This document shows, piece by piece, positions 57,596 to 64,000 of a stretch of 64,000 bases of DNA. The position numbers were made by a program, and so were the translations under genes. Source of the stretch: Pontitalea aquivivens (GTDB lineage Bacteria; Pseudomonadota; Alphaproteobacteria; Rhodobacterales; Rhodobacteraceae); contig NZ_JBKFEY010000010.1 of NCBI RefSeq assembly GCF_046507575.1, positions 34,661-98,660 of the forward strand, read 5' to 3'. The stretch's first letter is position 1, and every line of letters starts with the position of its first letter. Under the pieces are notes generated by a model. The model worked only from the letters and a program-made list of their open reading frames with translations. It searched no databases and was not told where the DNA came from.

Positions 57596-57613
57596 GAAAC
57601 TGGTGGAGGCGAG

Positions 57614-57817
57614 ATGAGTTGGACCGAGGACGAATTGGTTGCGCTCCGGCGGGCATATGCAAGTGGGACAACGCGGGTCAGCTATGACGGCAAATCGATC
57701 GACTACGGCTCTGCGGCGGATTTGCTCCGGCGCATCCGGGTGATCGAGGGGGCATTGGCTGAGGCGCTCGGGCAGCGCAAGCCGCGGCGCAGTTTTGCGG
57801 CCTTCTCCAAAGGGTAG
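57614..57817 (+). CDS. gpW-like head-tail joining protein
   Basis: A 67-residue protein (ELVALRRAYASGTTRVSYDG, SAADLLRRIRVIEGAL) with the size, sequence pattern and position between terminase and portal of lambda gpW, which completes the portal vertex before tail attachment. GGAGGCGAG precedes the ATG. Confidence 0.85.
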   Translation: MSWTEDELVALRRAYASGTTRVSYDGKSIDYGSAADLLRRIRVIEGALAEALGQRKPRRSFAAFSKG

Positions 57818-57822
57818 GGATC

Positions 57823-59322
57823 ATGAACTGGTTGGATCGGGCTCTCGGGGTGATTGCTCCGGGGGTAGGGTTGCGTCGTGAGCGGCAAAGACGAGCGCTT
57901 GATGTTCTCTTCCGGGCCTATGAGGGCGCAAAGACGGGACGCCGCAGTGAGGGGTGGATTGCGTCGGGAACGGGGGCGAACGCCGAGATCGGCCCCGCCC
58001 TTGATCGGTTGCGGGCCCGCTCGCGGGATCTGGTGCGCAATAATGCCTATGCCGCGAAGGCGGTGCAGGCGCTGGTGAGTAATATGGTGGGCACGGGGCT
58101 TATGCCCCGGGCGCGGGCGGGCGAGGCGGGCCTGGCCGCTCAGGCGGATCATCTCTGGAGCCGGTTTGCGCAGGAGTGTGATGCGGATGGGCTGACGGAT
58201 TTTGCCGGTCTTCAGGCGCTGATTGTTCGGGCGCTGGTGGAAAGTGGAGAGGCTTTGGTGCGGTTGCGTCCGCGCCGGATCGAGGATGGCCTGGCGGTGC
58301 CGTTGCAATTGCAGGTGCTTGAGCCGGATCATCTGGATGCGGCACGAACGGCGGAGCTGCCGGGGGGTGGGTATATTCTGCAAGGTGTGGAGTTCGACCC
58401 GATTGGCCGCAGGGTGGCCTATTGGCTCTTTCCGCGTCATCCGGGCGAGGCGCTCTCGGGCGGGCTGCAATCGCAGCGGGTTCCGGCGGAGCAGGTACTG
58501 CATCTTTTTGAGCGCTTGCGCCCCGGGCAGGTGCGGGGTGTGCCCTGGTTTGCGCCGGTGATGTTGAAGCTGCGTGATCTCGACGATTACGACGAGGCGG
58601 AGCTGGTGCGCAAAAAGATCGAAGCCTGCTTTGCCGCCTTTGTGACGGGGGTGGAAGATGAGGAGACTCTGGGGCGCGCGGAGATATCAGCGGAGGGCCA
58701 GAGGATCGAGAGTTTTGAACCCGGCATGATCGAATATCTTGAGCCGGGGAAGGATGTGCGCTTTGCGACCCCGTCGGCGGCGGGGGGCTATGCGGACTAT
58801 ATGCGCATGCAGCTTCATGCGGTCGCAGCGGGAGTAGGGCTGACCTATGAGTTGCTCACAGGTGATCTGAGCCAGGTGAACTACTCGTCAATCCGGGCGG
58901 GGTTGATCGAGTTCCGCCGACGGATGGAGGCGCTGCAATGGCAGTTGTTGGTGCCGGGACTTTGTCAGCCGGTGTGGCGCCGGTTTGTGCTGGCGGCGCA
59001 GGCAGCCGGGCATCTGCCGCAGGATCTTGATTTGGTGGCAGAATGGACAGCGCCGCGCTTTGAAGCGGTGGATCCCCTCAAAGATATTCAGGCGGATGTT
59101 CTGGCAGTGCGTGCGGGCGTGATGACGCTGAAAGAGGCGATCGCGCGGCAGGGCTATGAGCCGGGGCAGGTGCTTCGCGAGATCGCTCAAACCAATGCGG
59201 AACTCGATGTGTTGGGGCTGGTTCTGGACAGTGATCCCAGACGGTCCACGAAAACAGGGCAGGACAGCGGTCGCGATGTTGCGGCTGCCGTGAGCCCGAA
59301 TGAAGGAGATGGACATGGCTAA
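57823..59322 (+). CDS. Phage portal protein, lambda family
   Basis: A 499-residue portal subunit. RDLVRNNAYAAKAVQALVSN, GVEFDPIGRRVAYWLFPRHP, VRGVPWFAPVMLKLRDLDDY and AAGVGLTYELLTGDLSQVNY with SIRAGLIEFRR are the family blocks of lambda gpB-type portals, which form the DNA-entry dodecamer. Length agrees with the family. It overlaps the following protease-capsid gene by 8 bp. Confidence 0.94.
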   Translation: MNWLDRALGVIAPGVGLRRERQRRALDVLFRAYEGAKTGRRSEGWIASGTGANAEIGPALDRLRARSRDLVRNNAYAAKAVQALVSNMVGTGLMPRARAGEAGLAAQADHLWSRFAQECDADGLTDFAGLQALIVRALVESGEALVRLRPRRIEDGLAVPLQLQVLEPDHLDAARTAELPGGGYILQGVEFDPIGRRVAYWLFPRHPGEALSGGLQSQRVPAEQVLHLFERLRPGQVRGVPWFAPVMLKLRDLDDYDEAELVRKKIEACFAAFVTGVEDEETLGRAEISAEGQRIESFEPGMIEYLEPGKDVRFATPSAAGGYADYMRMQLHAVAAGVGLTYELLTGDLSQVNYSSIRAGLIEFRRRMEALQWQLLVPGLCQPVWRRFVLAAQAAGHLPQDLDLVAEWTAPRFEAVDPLKDIQADVLAVRAGVMTLKEAIARQGYEPGQVLREIAQTNAELDVLGLVLDSDPRRSTKTGQDSGRDVAAAVSPNEGDGHG

Positions 59323-61387
59323 GGAAGACCCGCCGGAGGGCGATCCGGAGCGCCGCCGAATGGGGGTTCTCTCACGCGCGGATGTGCGGGTGATGCCTGA
59401 GACGGTGGATGCAGATGCCAGGACGGTGGAACTGGTCTGGTCGACCGGTGCGATGGTGCGCAGGCGCGATTACTGGACGGGGAAACCCTATGACGAGGTG
59501 CTCTCGTTGGAGGGGGCACATGTGGATCTGAGCCGTCTGAATGGGGGCGCGCCTGTGCTCAACACACATGGTGCGCGCGACCTCTCGCAAGTTTTGGGCG
59601 TGGTGGAACGCGCCTGGATCGAGGTTGGGGCCGGGGGGGTGCCGGAGGGGCGGGCGCGGGTGCGCTTCTCGGAGCGCGCGGATGTGGACCCGTTCTGGCG
59701 TGATGTGCGCTCGGGGATCATTCGCAATGTCTCGGTGGGCTATAGCGTGCGCCGGTTCGAGATCACGGAAGAAGAGGGGCAGGTGCCGGTCTGGCGTGCG
59801 GTGGATTGGCAACCGATGGAGCTCTCGGCGGTTCCGGTGGGGGCAGATGCTGCGGCCGGGTTCAGGTGGCAGGATGAAGATGAGGCAACATGCACATTGG
59901 TGCGAGGCACGGGGCAGGCAAAGGAACAGGATATGAGTGAGAACAAGGAACAGACCGCCGAGGGCGGTGAGGAAATGGAACAGCAAGCGGTGAGGGGATC
60001 TGAAGACCGCGCGGCGCCGATGAGCACGCGCGTGGTCGCCGATATGCCGCCGGCAGAGCAGGCTGACCCCAAAGACATGGGCGAGGAGATGCGCCGGATT
60101 GCGCAAGAAGCGATGGAAGGGGAGCGCTCGCGGATCTCCGGGATCCAGGAGGCTGCGCGCAAACTCGGTGTGGCCGCTGAGATCACGGCAGATCTTGTGG
60201 GGCGCGGTGTTGGTTTGAATGAGGCGCGGGCGGCGTTGATTGATGCGGCCGCGCAAACTGACCAGGCGATCGAGACGCGTCCGCATGTCCGGATGGGGGA
60301 GCAATGCGAGGTCGAGACCCGCCGGGCGGCGGTAGAGGCGGCGCTCTTGCACCGCCATGATCCGGGCGCGTTTGCGCTGAGTGAGGCGGCGCGCGAGTGG
60401 CGTGGGATGTCTTTGCTTGAGTTGGCGCGCAGCTTTCTGGCGGCTGAAGGGGTTCGGGTGCGCGGGCTCAGCCGTGATGAGGTGGCGACACGTGCGCTTC
60501 ATAGTACATCCGACTTTCCGCTGATTTTATCGAGCGTTACGAACAAAACCTTACGTGCGGCTTATGATGCGGCGCCCCGGACATTTGCACCGATTGCGCG
60601 GCGCACGAGTGTTGCGGACTTCCGCGATGTGCATCGGTTGCAGCTCGGTGAGGCCCCGCAGCTCGAGAAGGTCAATGAGAGCGGAGAATACAAGCGCGGC
60701 ACGCTCGGCGAAGCGCAGGAGAAATACCGGATCGAGACCTTTGGTAAGGTGATCGGGATTACGCGTCAGGTGCTGATCAATGATGATCTGGGGGCGTTTA
60801 CACGGGTGCCAGCACTCTTCGGGACGGCCGCGGCGACCTTGGAAAGCGATGTGGTTTGGGGCGTGATCACCGCGAATGCAGCGATGGCGGATGGCAAGGC
60901 ACTCTTCCACGCGGGCCATAGCAATCTGGCGGCGACGGGTGTGAAGCTTGATGTGGCAGGATTGGCAAAGGCGCGCACGGCGATGAGCCATCAGACCGGG
61001 ATTGACGGGAAAACGCTTCTGAACATTCGTCCGGCGTTTCTGGTGGTGCCGACCTCTTTGGAGTTGGAGGCCGAGCAGTTGCTCTCGCAGGCCTTTGTGC
61101 CGACGGCATCGGGGGATGTGGTTCCGGCGTCATTGCGCAGTTTGACGGTGATCTCTGAGCCGCGTCTGGATCCGGCGTCGGGGGCGGTGCCCTGGTATCT
61201 GATGGCGAGCCCGGCGGCGATTGACACGGTCGAGTATGCCTATCTCGAGGGGCAGGAAGGCGTCGCGATGGAAACCCGGATGGGATTTGACGTGGACGGC
61301 ATGGAAATCCGGGCGCGTCTGGATTTTGGTGCGAAGGCGATTGATTGGCGCGGGCTTTACAAGAACCCGGGCGTGGCGCTCGGCTGA
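59315..61387 (+). CDS. Prohead protease and major capsid protein fusion
   Basis: About 690 residues from ATG 59315, which has AAGGAG 6 bases upstream; in-frame ATGs at 59300 and 59309 are less well placed. Residues about 20-190 are a U35/HK97-like protease (LNTHGARDLSQVLGVVERA, NVSVGYSVRRFEI, MELSAVPVGAD). A charged linker leads to the capsid domain (about 320-690), with TSDFPLILSSVTNKTLRAAY, RQVLINDDLGAFTRVP and the C-terminal RGLYKNPGVALG. Fused protease-capsid proteins are known; the protease is expected to free the capsid during maturation. Confidence 0.9.
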   Translation: MAKEDPPEGDPERRRMGVLSRADVRVMPETVDADARTVELVWSTGAMVRRRDYWTGKPYDEVLSLEGAHVDLSRLNGGAPVLNTHGARDLSQVLGVVERAWIEVGAGGVPEGRARVRFSERADVDPFWRDVRSGIIRNVSVGYSVRRFEITEEEGQVPVWRAVDWQPMELSAVPVGADAAAGFRWQDEDEATCTLVRGTGQAKEQDMSENKEQTAEGGEEMEQQAVRGSEDRAAPMSTRVVADMPPAEQADPKDMGEEMRRIAQEAMEGERSRISGIQEAARKLGVAAEITADLVGRGVGLNEARAALIDAAAQTDQAIETRPHVRMGEQCEVETRRAAVEAALLHRHDPGAFALSEAAREWRGMSLLELARSFLAAEGVRVRGLSRDEVATRALHSTSDFPLILSSVTNKTLRAAYDAAPRTFAPIARRTSVADFRDVHRLQLGEAPQLEKVNESGEYKRGTLGEAQEKYRIETFGKVIGITRQVLINDDLGAFTRVPALFGTAAATLESDVVWGVITANAAMADGKALFHAGHSNLAATGVKLDVAGLAKARTAMSHQTGIDGKTLLNIRPAFLVVPTSLELEAEQLLSQAFVPTASGDVVPASLRSLTVISEPRLDPASGAVPWYLMASPAAIDTVEYAYLEGQEGVAMETRMGFDVDGMEIRARLDFGAKAIDWRGLYKNPGVALG

Positions 61388-61465
61388 GGATCTTGAGATT
61401 AGTCAAGGCGAGGGCGCGCGGGGCAGGGCAGAGATGTTCTCGTCCCTTGAGTTCTGAAATTTGTG

Positions 61466-61500
61466 AACGGGCGGTTCTTCGGGGCCGCCCGTTCCTTTTG
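61466..61500 (+). terminator. Terminator-like hairpin inside the late operon
   Basis: AACGGGCGG (61466-61474) pairs with CCGCCCGTT (61485-61493), followed by CCTTTTG. It lies between the capsid and decoration genes and may attenuate or process the mRNA to favour capsid over downstream products. Confidence 0.7.
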
Positions 61501-61517
61501 TCAAAAAGGGAAACCAT

Positions 61518-61853
61518 ATGAAAACCTATAGTCAACCGGGGGGCACGCTCACGCTGAGTGCGCCTTACGATGTTCTCTCCGGCCAGTGTCTGAAACTCGG
61601 AGCGATCGTCGGGGTTGCTGCCCATGACGCGCTGGCGGGGAGTGAGGTGGAAACCGTTCTGAGCGGCGTGCATGATCTGGCCAAAGCGGCGAGCCAGGCC
61701 TGGACGGTCGGCGCGAAAATCTATTGGGACGACACCAATAAGCTCACCACGACGACGGCGACAGCGAATACGTTGATTGGTGTGGCTGTGCTGGCTGTGG
61801 CCGGTGGCGCTGGTGATGTGATCGGCCGGGTCAGGTTGAACGGATCGTTCTGA
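61518..61853 (+). CDS. DUF2190 capsid decoration-like protein
   Basis: A 111-residue beta-rich protein (GTLTLSAPYDVLSGQCLKLG, VGAKIYWDDTNKLTTT, IGVAVLAVAGGAG) of the DUF2190 family, commonly encoded just after the capsid gene and thought to stabilise the head like lambda gpD. AAAAGG lies before the ATG; the last base overlaps the next gene. Confidence 0.87.
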   Translation: MKTYSQPGGTLTLSAPYDVLSGQCLKLGAIVGVAAHDALAGSEVETVLSGVHDLAKAASQAWTVGAKIYWDDTNKLTTTTATANTLIGVAVLAVAGGAGDVIGRVRLNGSF

Positions 61854-62164
61854 TGTCAGTGTTTGCAGCCGCCTTAGGGCGGCTTTTTGCTGACCCCAAC
61901 CTCTCGGTGGAAATTTGGCATCGGGATATGGAGGGTCGGTTTGTGCGGGCGCGGGGGATTTTGCGCCGTCCAGACGAGATGACCGAGTTCGGGGCGGCGC
62001 GCCTTTTGTCGGACACCACCCGGATCGATGTGCGGGTGGCGGATATCCCGGCCCCTCGGCCGCAAGAACAGATTCTGATCGGCGAAGAAACCTTCCTGAT
62101 CCAAGGTGAGCCGCGTCGGGACCGCGAGCGGCTTGTCTGGACGATTGAGCTGGCCCCCGCGTGA
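61853..62164 (+). CDS. Head-tail joining protein, gpFII-like
   Basis: A 103-residue protein (FADPNLSVEIWHRDMEGRFV, RVADIPAPRPQEQILIGEET) resembling lambda gpFII, which docks the tail on the filled head. Position after the decoration gene fits. It overlaps both neighbours. Confidence 0.75.
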   Translation: MSVFAAALGRLFADPNLSVEIWHRDMEGRFVRARGILRRPDEMTEFGAARLLSDTTRIDVRVADIPAPRPQEQILIGEETFLIQGEPRRDRERLVWTIELAPA

Positions 62165-62790
62165 AACTTAGCATCGACATCAGCCCGGATCTGGTCGCGG
62201 TCATGGCCGCGGAGGTCAAAGCTGGCGAAAAGGCTGTCAGCGCTGCCATGCGGGAAGCGGGAACCGGTCTCAAGACCGCCTGGCGCGGGCAGATCACCCA
62301 AGCGGGACTTGGGCGGCGGCTGGCAAACTCGATCCGGAGCCAGACCTATCCGAGGTCAGGGGAGAGCCTGAACGCTGCGGCACTCGTCTGGTCGAAGGCG
62401 CCGGTTATCGTCGGCGCTCATGACACAGGCCCGCTCATCCGCTCGCGGGACGGGTTCTGGCTTGCGATCCCAACGCCAGCGGCCGGCAATGGCACGCGCG
62501 GCAAGGCGCTCACGCCCGGCGAATGGGAAAGGCGGCGCGGTCTGCGTCTGCGCTTTGTCTATCGGCGGGGCGCTCCAAGCCTGCTCGTGGCCGATGGGCG
62601 GCTGAACAGCCGTGGGCTGGGCGTGGCATCACGGTCCAAGTCCGGGCGCGGCCAGAGCACTGTGCCGATCTTCCTCCTAGTGCCACAGGTGAAGCTGTCG
62701 AAACGGCTGGATCTGGGGCGAGATGCCGCAAATGCGATTGATGGTGTGCCCGGGCTGATCATGGCACATTGGATCGACGAGCGGATCTAG
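62161..62790 (+). CDS. DUF6441-like phage structural protein
   Basis: A 209-residue protein starting at GTG 62161 that overlaps the previous stop (GTGA). EVKAGEKAVSAAMREAGTGL with AWRGQITQAGLGRRLANSIR and RRRGLRLRFVYRRGAPSLLV fit DUF6441, a family placed between head-tail joiner and tail terminator genes, so a connector or gpZ-like minor tail role is likely. Confidence 0.75.
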   Translation: MKLSIDISPDLVAVMAAEVKAGEKAVSAAMREAGTGLKTAWRGQITQAGLGRRLANSIRSQTYPRSGESLNAAALVWSKAPVIVGAHDTGPLIRSRDGFWLAIPTPAAGNGTRGKALTPGEWERRRGLRLRFVYRRGAPSLLVADGRLNSRGLGVASRSKSGRGQSTVPIFLLVPQVKLSKRLDLGRDAANAIDGVPGLIMAHWIDERI

Positions 62791-62882
62791 GTAAAGTGCA
62801 GATATCCACCTGCCGCGCGCGATCAATCGACTCTACGGCGACCGGATATGAAACGGTCGCAGGCAATCTGGCGGAGAGCACA

Positions 62883-63452
62883 ATGAACATGACACGGCGC
62901 GGCTTGGTTACGCTCGCTCTGGCGGCTATTCCGAGCCTGGCTTTGGTGCAGCATGCGAGGTCCGAGACGATGAACATCGAGGGTTTCAAGATGCAGCCGG
63001 AGACTGGCTGGCGCTTTTTTACCGATAATGTGATGGGCGGGGTCTCGACAGGGCGTGTTGTATTCCTCAAGGAAAATGGCGCGCCCTATGCGCGTATGAC
63101 CGGTCTTGTCAGTACCGCGAACCGGGGCGGCTTCATTCAGATGAGGCGTGATCTTTCGAATCCGCCGTCGGCCGATGTCACCGGAGTGCGTCTCGTTGTG
63201 CGCGGCAATCTCCAACGCTACTTCGTGCATCTTCGCACATCGGGTACGATCTTGCCTTGGCAATTTTATCAGGCGGGCTTTGAGGTCACCCGCAGCTGGA
63301 CGGAAGTGATCTTGCCGTTTGAAGCGTTCCGTGCGTCGGGTGCACTTTTGCGAAATGTGCCGCGCCCTGAAAAGCTGAAGTCCATTGCCATTGTCGCCTA
63401 TGGCCGGGACCATGAGGCTGAAATCGAGGTTCTCGAGATCGGGTTCGTTTGA
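62883..63452 (+). CDS. CIA30-domain exported protein, probable cargo gene
   Basis: A 189-residue protein with an N-terminal export signal (MTRRGLVTLALAAIPSLALV, twin-Arg-like) and a CIA30/NDUFAF1-type domain: FFTDNVMGGVSTGRVVFL, GGFIQMRRDLSNPP and the C-terminal KSIAIVAYGRDHEAEIEV. This domain is known from respiratory complex I assembly factors and carbohydrate-binding-like folds, not from phage structure. It interrupts the head-tail genes and has its own GGAGAG before ATG 62883, as expected of a lysogenic conversion cargo gene. Confidence 0.8.
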   Translation: MNMTRRGLVTLALAAIPSLALVQHARSETMNIEGFKMQPETGWRFFTDNVMGGVSTGRVVFLKENGAPYARMTGLVSTANRGGFIQMRRDLSNPPSADVTGVRLVVRGNLQRYFVHLRTSGTILPWQFYQAGFEVTRSWTEVILPFEAFRASGALLRNVPRPEKLKSIAIVAYGRDHEAEIEVLEIGFV

Positions 63453-63564
63453 TCCAGACGATTGCGATGCTGAAAAGAACTGCCTGTCGAGACACGGGGG
63501 ATCACGGTCTTATCAACAAGGCTGCCTTTTGCACGTCTCGAGGACGAGAATAAAGATCCCCACC

Positions 63565-63987
63565 ATGCTCAGTTCTCGCGAAACCATCCTCGCCTCTTTG
63601 CATGGCAAGCTTCAGGTGCTGGATGCCTTGGTGCTGCGCAACGCGGTGCTGCCAGAACGGATCGGTCGGGAGGGCGTTGTGATCTTGCGAGATGGGGAGC
63701 CGGGGACGCCTGAGGTGACGCTCTCGCCTCTGGCTTATCACTACCAGCATCGGGCTGAGATCGAGGTAATCGTGCAAGTGAGCGAGGGGCGCGATGCAGC
63801 CTTTGACTGGCTGGTTGTGAGCCTTGGGGCGGTGCTCGCATCCGACCGAACATTGTGTGGCCAGTGCGACTGGGTTGAGCCTGAAGCTCCGCAACCTGTA
63901 GATTTGCCGATTGAGGGCGCTTCCCCCCTGAAAGCCGCGATCATTCCGATCGTGCTCTATTACACGATGGCCGATCCTTTGGCTTAG
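63565..63987 (+). CDS. Tail terminator-like phage protein
   Basis: A 140-residue protein (SSRETILASLHGKLQVLDAL, YHYQHRAEIEVIVQVSEGRD, PLKAAIIPIVLYYTMADPLA) with the alpha-beta pattern and position of lambda gpU-like tail terminator/acetyltransferase-annotated proteins. It caps the tail tube. The SD is weak (AAAGATCC), so the start is provisional. The following tail genes lie beyond the window. Confidence 0.7.
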   Translation: MLSSRETILASLHGKLQVLDALVLRNAVLPERIGREGVVILRDGEPGTPEVTLSPLAYHYQHRAEIEVIVQVSEGRDAAFDWLVVSLGAVLASDRTLCGQCDWVEPEAPQPVDLPIEGASPLKAAIIPIVLYYTMADPLA

Positions 63988-64000
63988 GCTTTTGCTTTGG

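Noticed and set aside
53931..63987. Late genes considered as a gene transfer agent cluster of the Rhodobacter type
   Set aside because: The portal, gpW, protease-capsid fusion and GpA-type terminase are lambda-like, and an integrase, replication and toxin genes are present, unlike the domesticated agent.

Overview
The window is a GC-rich alphaproteobacterial chromosome segment, most likely from a Rhodobacteraceae relative of Paracoccus or Rhodobacter. Pointers are the circularly permuted (two-piece) tmRNA, an alphaproteobacterial-type SspB, the trgA-cysK neighbourhood known from Rhodobacter sphaeroides tellurite resistance, and short intergenic palindromic repeats ending in CCAAGAAGAAG or CAAAGCCGAAG. 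The species cannot be named from the sequence alone.

Positions 1 to about 32,430 are ordinary chromosome. They hold central carbon genes (pdhA, class I aldolase, pgk, eno, fumC), tyrS, two cyclophilins, anmK, selO, transport genes (EamA, iron-type and polyamine-type binding proteins, AI-2E, mechanosensitive channel), an ABC-F ATPase, a photolyase, cfa, and trgA followed by a wrecked trgB and cysK. The tmRNA gene ssrA, missed by any protein-only view, lies close to sspB, whose product delivers ssrA-tagged proteins to ClpXP. Several gene ends carry hairpins or repeat arrays, including a perfect 33-bp inverted repeat and a six-copy poly-C minisatellite.

A tRNA-Ser(GGA) at 32,339-32,428 marks the edge of an integrated element, and from there to the end of the window the content is phage-like. 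The left end is a minus-strand cassette with a long serine recombinase, a DUF2924 protein and two small partners. A long plus-strand early region follows: regulators, a RecA-like ATPase, an SSB-like protein, a DEAD-box helicase, a Cas4/RecB-like nuclease, a primase-helicase, an iteron-like region with a large hairpin (candidate replication origin) and a RuvC-like resolvase. Next come three toxin-antitoxin pairs, a ParB-domain DNA methyltransferase and a minus-strand block of small accessory genes. The late operon starts near 53,931: terminase, gpW-like joiner, lambda-type portal, protease-capsid fusion, decoration protein, head-tail joiners, a CIA30-domain cargo gene and a tail terminator-like gene. 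The right end of the prophage is outside the window.

The most unusual feature is in the large terminase subunit. A roughly 411-residue intein with class 3 (W-C-T) residues and a LAGLIDADG endonuclease sits inside the Walker A motif. Its reading frame is broken just after splicing block B, and the downstream frame has its own well-spaced ribosome binding site and ATG. It is therefore either a naturally split, trans-splicing terminase or a frameshifted one.
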